Shown here: piece after piece, positions 1-7,754 of the stretch
Layout of the letters: every line of letters starts with the position of its first letter
How positions within the stretch are numbered: the stretch's first letter is position 1
From: Muribaculaceae bacterium Isolate-037 (Harlan)
GTDB taxonomy: Bacteria; Bacteroidota; Bacteroidia; Bacteroidales; Muribaculaceae
Reading direction: 5' to 3'
Length of the DNA: 64,000 bases
Assembly (NCBI GenBank): GCA_003762615.1
Contig: RIAZ01000002.1
Span: 124,001 to 188,000 of the forward strand
The notes under the pieces: model-generated
The model's input: only the letters and a program-made list of their open reading frames with translations
Database searches by the model: none
Told to the model about the DNA's origin: nothing
Made by a program: the position numbers and the translations under genes

Positions 1-218
1 GCATCTGCCAATGGTATCTCATATTCAAATTCGTTTCTGACAATACCGATGTTTTTCCCTTTTATTGTCAGGAATCCTTTGTCATCAATTGTCCTTACTC
101 TTATTGTCCTTTCCGGGATGCGGGAGAGGTAGCCCTGTCGGATGCTTATTGATTTGTATGCAATCTGCCGAAATGAGTCGTCATTAACGATAAATTTCCG
201 TTCTATTTCAAGTGCCAT
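1..218 (-). CDS. CYTH domain protein, C-terminal part outside the window
   Basis: Only the first 72 codons are present; the gene runs off the left edge. The N-terminus translated from the ATG at 216-218 reads MALEIERKFIVND, and EIERK is the ExExK signature of the CYTH/triphosphate tunnel metalloenzyme fold, which binds inorganic triphosphate and divalent metal. A strand with alternating basic residues (RTIRVRT, then TIKGK) follows as expected for the tunnel. Family members are triphosphatases or class IV-type adenylyl cyclases; bacterial short forms are mostly triphosphatases. The exact substrate cannot be told from this fragment. Confidence 0.8.
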   Translation of the reverse strand, partial: MALEIERKFIVNDDSFRQIAYKSISIRQGYLSRIPERTIRVRTIDDKGFLTIKGKNIGIVRNEFEYEIPLAD

Positions 219-406
219 ATTTATAATATTTCTAAAACTTTTCTTTTAAATAACATTTTTGCTATATAAAAACGTTATGATATAGTGTCTATCCGTAAAT
301 ATCAGTCAGAGATTGAAAATCGTGTGATTTAACAATCCTGCTGTAAGCCTTGGTAAGGTCTTCATAAGATAGACACAAAAGATGTCGTTAATATTGACAC
401 CTGGTT
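219..406. other. intergenic region between divergent genes
   Basis: This AT-rich gap of 188 bases lies between the divergent CYTH and DUF5686 genes and must hold both promoters. No exact TAnnTTTG element was found, although the TTTTTGC near 268 resembles a degenerate one. No RNA gene or strong hairpin was recognised. Confidence 0.4.
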
Positions 407-3022
407 ATGACAAAGGTATATAAATTAAGGAAATTTTCCAAATATATTGAAAAAATACTGACAATCGGTCTTGTGCGGGCAAATATGCCCAAGGTGTTGA
501 CTGTGGTATCGATATTCTCAGCTAACGTTCTTGCCATTCCGGCAGGAGCCAGAGGAGTGATATTTGGTCATGTCAAAGATTCAATCACAGGGGAATCACT
601 CCCGTTTGCCAATATTAATTCTAAACAGAATCCCCGTCATAATTTCGTGGCGGATGAGAATGGTTCATTCCGGTTAGATTTGCCGTTGGGGGGAAGATGG
701 GAGGTGTCGTATGCGGGTTATGATACAAAGATAATCCCTGACATATTGAAGGATACGGTTATAGAGATTAGGCTTTCACCAATGTCAGTGGAACTTGCAG
801 AGGTTGTGATTCGTCCGCGTAAGGAGAAATATTCGAAGAAGAATAATCCTGCAGTTGATTTTGTCAATAGTATACGCCGTCAGTACGGATTGCATAATCC
901 ACTGAATGCACCGTATTACAGTTATGATAAGTATGAGAAGACTGTATTGGGACTCAATGATTTCCGTAGTGACTTTTCAAAGGGATTCTTGTCTAAGAAA
1001 GGAAAGGTGTTTGAGAATTATGTAGACACATCTTCCTGGACCGGTAAGAGAATCTTGGATCTGATGCTAAAGGAGAAGACTTCCACAAGAATAGCAAGCC
1101 GGGATGAGGGAGCTGATAAGGAGATTGTGCGAGGATATAGGAGTGCCGGTCTTGATGAGGTGCTTAATCAAGAGAACATGCAGATAATCTTGGAGGATGC
1201 AATAAGGGAGATTGATATATTTTCCAATAATGTGGTGATTCTTCAGAATCGTTTTGTAAGTCCTCTCTCAGCTATCGGTCCGGATTTTTATAAGTATTAT
1301 CTCACGGATACGGTGTATGTGGAAGATGAGAAGTGTGTGGAGTTATCCTTTGCCCCACATAATCCACAGTCGATGGGTTTTAATGGAAAGATTTACGTGC
1401 CTGTCGACGACACGACGATGTTTGTAAAGAAAATCACGATGCGAACTCCGCAAGATATAAATCTTAATTATGTGGAAAATCTGTATATCAATCAGTCTTT
1501 TGAGAAAGATTCCATCGGGAATAGACATAAGACGTATGATGATATCTGTCTGGAGATGCAGATAGTGTCAGGCACACCCAAGATGTATGGACGAAAAACC
1601 ACCGCCTACGATAATTTCAGCTATGCAAAGCGAGATGATCTGAAGGATTTTTATAAGAAACTTGGCAGGAATTTAGAGTTGGAGGAAGCAAGGACGCGTC
1701 CGGATGATTTTTGGCAGAGAGAGAGGATGGTGTCACTCTCGGCAGCGGAATCAAGAATGGGGGGTATGATGAAGGAGATGAGGAAGGTGCCGATATTGTA
1801 TTGGGGGGAGAAGGTGCTGTCGCTGATGGAGAGCGGATACGTCAGAACGGGTAGACCAAGTAAATTTGACTTCGGACCACTTAACACTCTTGTCAGTTCA
1901 AATACGGTTGAAGGTGCGCGTTTTCGAGTAGGCGGCATGACAATGTCGCCGTTGAATCCGCATTTGTTTGCCAAGGGATATGTGGCGTATGGCACTAAAG
2001 ACCGGAAATGGAAATATAAGGCAGATGTCGAATATTCTTTTGTGCCTAAAAAGAATCATTCGTATGAATGGCCACGACATGGTATTTATGGTTCGTATTC
2101 ATACGATCTTGATATGCTCGGACAGCATTACCTCTTCACCAACTCTGACAATATGTTTCTTTCCTTAAAAAGGAAAAAGAGTATTCTTGTCACATACCGT
2201 CGTCTTGCGGAGTTGGGATATGTGCTTGAACTGCCGAATAATTTCTCTGTAGAGGCAGGTTTCAGATATGAGACACAGGAGTCAACCCGATGGGTGCCGT
2301 TTGATTTTGCAGATGGCAGACATGACAAGAGTTATAATCAGTCGGCATTCAGGCTTTCATTGAGATGGGCACCGGGTGAGAAATTCATTCAGGGAAGATC
2401 TCTACGACTCCCGGTAAACATGGATGCATGGGTTTTTCAATTGACGCATGAGTTTGGACCCAAAGGCATGTTTGGGTCAGCGTTTACGGTCAACAAGACA
2501 GAGCTATCGATACAAAAACGTCTTTGGCTTTCAGCATTTGGTTATACTGACTTGATTCTTAAAGCCGGCAAGATATGGAGTCAGGTGTATTATCCAGCTC
2601 TGATGTGGCCAAATGCTAATTTGTCGTATACTATCCAGCCTGAGAGTTATTCTCTTATGAATGCGATGGAATTTGCGAATGATCAGTATGCCTCAATAGA
2701 TTTCACTTATTTTGGTAATGGCATATTATTTAATCATATCCCGTTGCTGAATAAGTTGAAGTTGCGCGAAGCGGTTACGTTCAAGGGTCTTGTCGGTGGA
2801 TTAAATCGTAAGAATAATCCGGAGGATAATCCATCAATCTACAGATTTCCTGAATATGCGGATGCAAGAAAGATGTCATCCACACCCTATATGGAGATCG
2901 GGGTTGGTCTGGACAATATATTGACATTCCTGCGAGTGGATTATGTGTGGCGTCTTACTTACCGCGACACTCCGGATTGTGATAAAAGCGGAGTACGGGT
3001 ATCGTTGCATTTCTCGTTCTGA
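407..3022 (+). CDS. DUF5686 / carboxypeptidase-like regulatory domain outer-membrane protein
   Basis: Predicted outer-membrane protein of 871 residues. A hydrophobic stretch (about 27-48) is a likely signal peptide; if translation starts at the internal Met27 (485) the signal peptide becomes a textbook one, so 485 is a serious alternative start. Residues about 48-125 form a carboxypeptidase regulatory-like beta-sandwich (HVKDSITGESLPFANI), followed by the YSKKNNPAVDFV signature of DUF5686, and the rest is a beta-barrel-like region ending in an aromatic residue (HFSF). Such proteins are common in Bacteroidota, but no substrate is known. It stands alone; its 3' end converges on yjbQ with a shared hairpin. 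Confidence 0.85.
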   Translation: MTKVYKLRKFSKYIEKILTIGLVRANMPKVLTVVSIFSANVLAIPAGARGVIFGHVKDSITGESLPFANINSKQNPRHNFVADENGSFRLDLPLGGRWEVSYAGYDTKIIPDILKDTVIEIRLSPMSVELAEVVIRPRKEKYSKKNNPAVDFVNSIRRQYGLHNPLNAPYYSYDKYEKTVLGLNDFRSDFSKGFLSKKGKVFENYVDTSSWTGKRILDLMLKEKTSTRIASRDEGADKEIVRGYRSAGLDEVLNQENMQIILEDAIREIDIFSNNVVILQNRFVSPLSAIGPDFYKYYLTDTVYVEDEKCVELSFAPHNPQSMGFNGKIYVPVDDTTMFVKKITMRTPQDINLNYVENLYINQSFEKDSIGNRHKTYDDICLEMQIVSGTPKMYGRKTTAYDNFSYAKRDDLKDFYKKLGRNLELEEARTRPDDFWQRERMVSLSAAESRMGGMMKEMRKVPILYWGEKVLSLMESGYVRTGRPSKFDFGPLNTLVSSNTVEGARFRVGGMTMSPLNPHLFAKGYVAYGTKDRKWKYKADVEYSFVPKKNHSYEWPRHGIYGSYSYDLDMLGQHYLFTNSDNMFLSLKRKKSILVTYRRLAELGYVLELPNNFSVEAGFRYETQESTRWVPFDFADGRHDKSYNQSAFRLSLRWAPGEKFIQGRSLRLPVNMDAWVFQLTHEFGPKGMFGSAFTVNKTELSIQKRLWLSAFGYTDLILKAGKIWSQVYYPALMWPNANLSYTIQPESYSLMNAMEFANDQYASIDFTYFGNGILFNHIPLLNKLKLREAVTFKGLVGGLNRKNNPEDNPSIYRFPEYADARKMSSTPYMEIGVGLDNILTFLRVDYVWRLTYRDTPDCDKSGVRVSLHFSF

Positions 3023-3056
3023 GATTATCGGATGGTTTAATCGTGTCAAGTGGAAA

Positions 3057-3081
3057 ATAGGGGATTGTGTCAATCCCCTAT
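3057..3081. terminator. hairpin between DUF5686 gene and yjbQ, probably bidirectional
   Basis: An 11-bp perfect inverted repeat (ATAGGGGATTG, loop TGT, CAATCCCCTAT) lies between the convergent genes. On the minus strand it is followed by four T residues, and it covers the last codons and stop codon of yjbQ. The plus strand lacks a T tract, so termination of the left gene is less sure. Confidence 0.6.
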
Positions 3082-3483
3082 AATTGTAGCCACGATTTTT
3101 CTTGGTCCACCATAATCCCTAAATTCACAAAGATAAATTCCTTGCCAGGTTCCGAGGTTTAACCTTCCGTTAGAGATGGGGATTGTAAGTGATACCCCGA
3201 TAATTGAGGATTTTGCATGAGCAGGCATATCGTCGTCACCCTCCATGGTGTGGAGGTAATAAGGTTCTCGCTCCTTGACTAATCGGTTGAAAATACTTTT
3301 CATATCAATCCTGACATCGGGATCGGCATTTTCATTTATAGAGAGGGCTGCAGACGTATGTTTTATGAATAGGTTAATAATGCCTGTCGTCGGTAGGTGA
3401 GGAATATGAGACAGAATCTCATTTGTGACGATATGGAATCCGGCATTCCGTTCTTTTAGAGAAAATTCAAATTGACTTACCAT
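3070..3483 (-). CDS. yjbQ: YjbQ family protein (UPF0047)
   Basis: This 137-residue protein matches the full length of the YjbQ/UPF0047 family. It has the conserved HTSAAL segment (about 42-47) and the GTWQGIYLCEFRD block (about 113-125), with His and Glu/Asp residues that line the presumed active site. Some homologues have weak thiamine-phosphate synthase activity and are annotated as secondary thiamine-phosphate synthase, but the physiological role is unsettled. It is tempting to connect it with the thiamine uptake operon 1.3 kb downstream, yet the two are on opposite strands and separated by a sigma factor gene, so that link is only inference. Confidence 0.85.
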   Translation of the reverse strand: MVSQFEFSLKERNAGFHIVTNEILSHIPHLPTTGIINLFIKHTSAALSINENADPDVRIDMKSIFNRLVKEREPYYLHTMEGDDDMPAHAKSSIIGVSLTIPISNGRLNLGTWQGIYLCEFRDYGGPRKIVATIIGD

Positions 3484-3798
3484 GATGATAAATTAAATAT
3501 GAAGTTTTGTCAGGCATCTTATGCCGACGTATAGTTTATGTTAAAACGCAGTTATGATGAGGTGTATTATAAAATTGTCAATACATATTCCAAATAGAAA
3601 AGACCGATCCGAGCATCGGACCGGTCTTTGAAATCAAATAATTAGACCGAACGTTATTCAGTTAAGCATAAGTCCTTAATAAATAAGTTTTGCTTAGATC
3701 CTGATTTAAATTCATTACGTCAACTGTCAAAATGTTATAATACGTAATTGAAATGAATATAATTGTCGGATAAATATAAATCTTGTTGGGGTCGGTAA
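3484..3798. other. intergenic region, 315 bases
   Basis: It holds the sigma-factor terminator (3599-3629) and, presumably near 3484-3560, the yjbQ promoter on the minus strand. No exact TAnnTTTG element, RNA gene or credible ORF was seen in the rest. Confidence 0.5.
3599..3629 (-). terminator. intrinsic terminator downstream of the ECF sigma gene
   Basis: The arms AAAGACCGATCCGA and TCGGACCGGTCTTT pair over 14 positions with one mismatch around a three-base loop. It lies about 170 bases past the sigma gene stop, in the direction of minus-strand transcription, and is followed there by TTTC and an AT-rich stretch. Confidence 0.65.
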
Positions 3799-4338
3799 TT
3801 ATCTGAAGTCTTTCAATTGCTCACGCAGTCTTTTACGTGCGAAAAAGATACGACTTTTGATAGTGCCGAGCGGAAGATTCATTTTCTCGGCGATTTCGTT
3901 GTATTTGTATCCGGCGACATACATATTGAAGGGGATACGATAATCATCGGTAAATTCGTCAAGGGCAGCAGAGATTTCCTTTACAGCAAAGGAGCCTTCC
4001 GGAGTGTCAAGACCGGAGTCTTGGGAAATGTTGAGGTGATATAGATCTTCGGTCTGATCAATAACTGTAGCCTTTCTTACGGTCTGACGATAGTTATTGA
4101 TGAAGATATTTCTCATTATAGTGAAAATCCACCCTTTGAAGTTGACATTATCAACGTATTTCTCTTCGTTGTCGAGAGCCTTCAGAGTGGTGTCCTGAAG
4201 AAGATCTCGAGCCTCTTCTTTGTCAGTGGTGAGTTGGTATGCAAAACTTAGGAGGTTGCCCTGTAGTCCCAGAAGTCTTTGTTTGAATGAGTCGTTTTTT
4301 TTCATTTTGACGGTTGTTTTAATTGATTTAACATTCAT
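3799..4338 (-). CDS. ECF-type RNA polymerase sigma factor
   Basis: Region 2 (about residues 25-95) contains the helices YQLTTDKEEARDLLQDT and FKGWIFTIMRNIFIN typical of sigma-70 family extracytoplasmic-function factors; region 4 (about 120-175) ends in a helix-turn-helix with the GTIKSRIFFARKRL motif that contacts the -35 element. Length (179, or 168 from the internal Met12 at 4305, which lacks the odd basic leader) is normal for the group. No anti-sigma gene lies beside it, so it may be of the Bacteroidota type that works without a linked FecR-like partner. Target genes cannot be inferred. Confidence 0.9.
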   Translation of the reverse strand: MNVKSIKTTVKMKKNDSFKQRLLGLQGNLLSFAYQLTTDKEEARDLLQDTTLKALDNEEKYVDNVNFKGWIFTIMRNIFINNYRQTVRKATVIDQTEDLYHLNISQDSGLDTPEGSFAVKEISAALDEFTDDYRIPFNMYVAGYKYNEIAEKMNLPLGTIKSRIFFARKRLREQLKDFR

Positions 4339-4526
4339 ATAACATTCGTGAATGAGAAATTGTTTCAGAACTTTATAATAATTTTTGAAAAGATAAATAT
4401 ATTTTGTTGATTTATGACTATAAGTGATGGACAGTCTATAAAATATGAGTTGAGGCAGTTTAAAATGGAATGAGCAGGAAAATGATACTGGACTATTTAT
4501 TTTGAAGATGGCATCGGAAACAAATG
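4339..4526. other. AT-rich gap upstream of the thiamine operon promoter
   Basis: Nothing beyond a presumed minus-strand promoter for the sigma gene is recognisable here. The rest of the gap to 4724 is described under the promoter and the riboswitch. Confidence 0.4.
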
Positions 4527-4558
4527 TTTGTTTATTCTGATAAAAAGATATAAATTTG
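4527..4558 (+). promoter_or_regulatory. promoter of the thiamine uptake operon
   Basis: TTTG at 4527-4530 and TAAATTTG at 4551-4558, 20 bases apart, match the Bacteroidota primary-sigma consensus exactly. Transcription should begin near 4565, about 35 bases before the TPP aptamer. Confidence 0.75.
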
Positions 4559-4598
4559 CAGCCGAATTAGGAGTAATTCATAGAGATAATTTACATAA

Positions 4599-4719
4599 TT
4601 GGGGTGTTCATTCCTTGTATGGTTATTGAATCCGGATAGACTTCATTCTACGAGATTCAGCTTGGATGATCTGAGATTATACCCTTGAACCTGATCCGGA
4701 TAATACCGGCGTAGTGAAA
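4599..4719 (+). ncRNA. TPP riboswitch (THI element)
   Basis: The conserved 3' half is plain: CTGAGA at 4671-4676, ACCCTTGAACCTGATCCGG from 4681, then TAATACCGGCGTAGTGA. The 5' strand GGGGTG sits at 4601-4606, and an extended variable P3 arm occupies about 4620-4665. The element binds thiamine pyrophosphate and shuts off the downstream receptor and PnuT genes. It is unusual in that the aptamer ends only about five bases before the ATG at 4725, leaving no room for a separate terminator; control of translation start is therefore the likely mechanism. Confidence 0.93.
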
Positions 4720-4724
4720 TTTTT

Positions 4725-6959
4725 ATGAAAATTTACATTTTATCGGCGATGGCTATCTTGCCCATCAGCTTTGTTGCCAACGGACAAAATGTGTCGGTTG
4801 AACAGAATGATTCCTTGACATCAATGCTTGAGGAAGTGGAGATTGTGGCAAACCGGGCAAACTCAAAGACTCCGGTTGCGTATACCAACGTATCAAAGCG
4901 GGAATTGCTGAAGACGAATGATGGGAGGGATATGACCTATCTCTTGAAAATGACACCGTCTGTGACCACTACTTCTGATGCCGGTGCCGGAATGGGGTAT
5001 ACCTCCATGCGGATACGTGGTACGGATGGTTCGCGTATAAACGTCACAGCCAATGGTATTCCAATAAATAATCCTGAAAGTCATAATGTGTATTGGGTTA
5101 ATATGCCGGATTTGGCATCGTCATTGCGGGATGTACAGATTCAGAGGGGAGCCGGCACGTCTACGAATGGCGCGGGCGCATTTGGCGCAAGCGTCAATAT
5201 GGTTACAGATGCTCCTTCAGAGAATGCGTATGCGGAGGTGTCGGGTGCGTATGGTTCTTATAATACGAATAGGGAGACCATAAGGGTAGGTTCCGGACTT
5301 TTGGGCAATCATTGGAGTTTTGATGCGCGTATCAGCCATCTGGGTTCGGATGGATATATCGACAGGGCGTCAAGTGAGCTTTGGAGTTATTTCACGCAGG
5401 CTGCATATCGAGATGTTGACACGCAGTTGCGTTTCCTTGTATTCGGTGGTAAGGAGAAGACTTATATGGCATGGGATTATGCTTCTCTTGAAGAAATGGT
5501 AAAATATGGGCGCAGATATAATCCATGCGGTAAGTATACAGATAAGGATGGCAATACGGCATATTATGCCGATCAGAACGATAATTATATCCAGCATCAT
5601 TTCCAGGCGTTGCTATCCAGACACCTCGGCGACTATTTCAGTCTGAATGCTGCTCTTCATTATACTAAGGATAATGGATATTATGACCAGTATAAGACAA
5701 ACAGAACGCTTGTGGAGTATGGTCTGACTCCTTTCATTGATGCTTCGGGGACTGAGATTAAGAAGTCGGATCTCATACGTCTTAAATATAACGTGAATGA
5801 TTTCTATGGAGCTCAGGTGTCGTTGAACTACAGACGGTCACGGTGGAATGCCGTGGCGGGAGTGGCTGTCACAAATTTCAAAGGACATCATTATGGCGAG
5901 ATAAAGTGGGTGAGGAATTATATAGGGGAGATCGACCCACTCCAGAGATATTATGATAATATCGGAAGGAAAAGCGATATAAATACTTATGTCCGTACAA
6001 ATTTTGATATAAATTCAGATTTGTCGGCTTTCGTGGATTTACAATATCGCCATATCCATTATACTATAAAGGGAGAATCAGATAATTATGATTGGAATAT
6101 TGGAGCTCCGGCGGTGCTTGACGTGCATAGGATATGGAATTTCTTTAATCCTAAATTAGGATTGAACTATAGCAGTGGAAATCATCGTGCGTTTGCATCT
6201 TGGTCGGTGGTCCAGAAAGAACCTACCCGTGATAACTTTACGGATGGTGATCCCAATCATAGACCGGAATCGGAACGTCTGAATGATTTTGAGTTAGGCT
6301 ATTCTTATAGCACTCCCGTATTTTCTGCCGGAGTGAATCTCTATTATATGCACTACACTGACCAATTGGTTGCTACTGGCGAATTATCTGATACGGGCAA
6401 TCCGTTAAGTGTCAATGTGCCTGATTCATACAGAATGGGTGTGGAGTTTCAGACGGAGTATAAACCGTGTCATTGGTTTGACTGGCAGTTTAATCTCACG
6501 TTGTCGCGCAACCGTATAAAGAATTTTGTGGAGTATATATATGAGGATGAGTGGACCAATCCCATATCGTTTGATCGAGGCGACACACCGATATCATTCT
6601 CTCCGGATTTGTTGTTTAACAATTCATTCAATTTCACATACGGAAATGCAGAGGCTTCAATCAACAGCAGTTATGTAAGCAAACAGTATATGACAAATGC
6701 GCATAGCGAGGAAGCAAAACTTGATCCATATTTTTTGACGGATCTGCATCTCGGATATAGTTTCAAGAGGGTGTGGGGTATAAAGGAATTGAAAGTGGGC
6801 TTCTCTATCTACAATATATTCAATAAGAAATATTTCAATAATGGTTATGCCGGAGCAGGCTATTATATGGATGGTGGAGAGAAGGTGATTTACCGGTATG
6901 CAGGCTATGCCGCACAGGCACCCACTCACGTGATGGCAAATTTGGTTTTTAAGTTCTGA
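4725..6959 (+). CDS. TonB-dependent outer-membrane receptor, probably for thiamine
   Basis: The 744-residue product has a signal peptide (cleavage near ANG-Q21), a plug domain at about 45-160 (VEIVANR as a TonB-box-like segment, then MRIRGTDGSRINVTANGIPINNP and DVQIQRGAGTS), and a barrel ending in the expected aromatic residue (NLVFKF). There is no N-terminal SusC-type carboxypeptidase domain, so it belongs to the classical vitamin/siderophore receptor type. The TPP riboswitch in its leader and the PnuT gene 4 bases downstream indicate thiamine or a thiamine phosphate as the substrate, in line with the OMthi-PnuT systems known in Bacteroides. Substrate assignment is by context. Confidence 0.9.
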   Translation: MKIYILSAMAILPISFVANGQNVSVEQNDSLTSMLEEVEIVANRANSKTPVAYTNVSKRELLKTNDGRDMTYLLKMTPSVTTTSDAGAGMGYTSMRIRGTDGSRINVTANGIPINNPESHNVYWVNMPDLASSLRDVQIQRGAGTSTNGAGAFGASVNMVTDAPSENAYAEVSGAYGSYNTNRETIRVGSGLLGNHWSFDARISHLGSDGYIDRASSELWSYFTQAAYRDVDTQLRFLVFGGKEKTYMAWDYASLEEMVKYGRRYNPCGKYTDKDGNTAYYADQNDNYIQHHFQALLSRHLGDYFSLNAALHYTKDNGYYDQYKTNRTLVEYGLTPFIDASGTEIKKSDLIRLKYNVNDFYGAQVSLNYRRSRWNAVAGVAVTNFKGHHYGEIKWVRNYIGEIDPLQRYYDNIGRKSDINTYVRTNFDINSDLSAFVDLQYRHIHYTIKGESDNYDWNIGAPAVLDVHRIWNFFNPKLGLNYSSGNHRAFASWSVVQKEPTRDNFTDGDPNHRPESERLNDFELGYSYSTPVFSAGVNLYYMHYTDQLVATGELSDTGNPLSVNVPDSYRMGVEFQTEYKPCHWFDWQFNLTLSRNRIKNFVEYIYEDEWTNPISFDRGDTPISFSPDLLFNNSFNFTYGNAEASINSSYVSKQYMTNAHSEEAKLDPYFLTDLHLGYSFKRVWGIKELKVGFSIYNIFNKKYFNNGYAGAGYYMDGGEKVIYRYAGYAAQAPTHVMANLVFKF

Positions 6960-6963
6960 TTAT

Positions 6964-7569
6964 ATGGATTTCGGAAGTATAAGAGAAATATTAGGCTTTG
7001 CAGTAGGCATACTTTATCTTTGGTGGGAATATCAGGCAGACGCAAAAGTGTGGCTTGCGTCAGTTGTCATGCCAATGATTTCAATGTGGATATATTATTC
7101 CAAAGGATTGTATGCGGATTTTGCCATAAATATCTACTATCTTATAATTGCGGTGTATGGCTTTATTTCCTGGACAAGGGGGGCGAAGAAAAAAAAGTCG
7201 GGGGAGGCGTTGGATGAGAGTCAGGATAATAAGCAGACAGGACGTGAGATTACGCATACACCGGTAAGAGTGTGGTGTGGTGTAGCAATTGTCGCCATTA
7301 TTTTATGGTATGCTATATGGTGGATGCTTGTGAGTCTGACCGATTCAACGGTGCCTGTGGCAGATTCGTTCACGACGGCTTTGTCGATTGTCGGGCTATG
7401 GATGATGGCGCGTAAATATGCGGAGCAGTGGCTGATATGGTTTGTCGTAGACATAGTGTGCAGTGGATTGTATTATTATAAGGGACTTCCGTTCTATTGC
7501 TTGTTGTATGCCATTTACACGGTGATAGCTATTCTTGGCTATCGGAAATGGCTTCGTATGATGAGATAA
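6964..7569 (+). CDS. pnuT: PnuT-type thiamine transporter (PnuC family)
   Basis: A 201-residue inner-membrane protein with about seven hydrophobic segments and the Trp-rich pattern of PnuC-family facilitators (LYLWWEYQADAK near the first segment, and WLIWFVVDIVCSGLYYYKG near the end). PnuC members import nicotinamide riboside; those under TPP control form the PnuT branch that imports thiamine, trapped in the cell by phosphorylation. It begins 4 bases after the receptor stop and shares its riboswitch. In related genomes a thiamine pyrophosphokinase often lies in or near the same cluster; here the operon ends with a terminator instead. A soluble, charged linker near residues 77-95 is longer than usual. 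Confidence 0.88.
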   Translation: MDFGSIREILGFAVGILYLWWEYQADAKVWLASVVMPMISMWIYYSKGLYADFAINIYYLIIAVYGFISWTRGAKKKKSGEALDESQDNKQTGREITHTPVRVWCGVAIVAIILWYAIWWMLVSLTDSTVPVADSFTTALSIVGLWMMARKYAEQWLIWFVVDIVCSGLYYYKGLPFYCLLYAIYTVIAILGYRKWLRMMR

Positions 7570-7616
7570 TAATATCTGTCTCTTTCATTATTGGAAACAA
7601 CTTCATTGGATAAAGA

Positions 7617-7656
7617 ATCAGTTGGCACATCATCATTTGTGTCAACTGATTTTTTT
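7617..7656 (+). terminator. intrinsic terminator of the thiamine operon
   Basis: ATCAGTTGGCACA and TGTGTCAACTGAT form a stem of about 13 positions with one mismatch, loop TCATCATT, followed by a run of T (7651-7656). It also contains the -33 element of the next gene's promoter. Confidence 0.85.
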
Positions 7657-7667
7657 CGTTAATTTTG
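7636..7667 (+). promoter_or_regulatory. promoter of the DEAD-box helicase gene
   Basis: TTTG at 7636-7639 and TAATTTTG at 7660-7667 are separated by 20 bases. The -33 element lies inside the terminator of the upstream operon, so termination and initiation share sequence. Start of transcription is expected near 7674. Confidence 0.7.
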
Positions 7668-7754
7668 CAGTGAGTAATTGAAGTTTTGTCTGAACTTCAT
7701 CTCCCTAAAAAATAACTTGTGACGTCAGCCTACGCACAAATAACATCGACAGAA

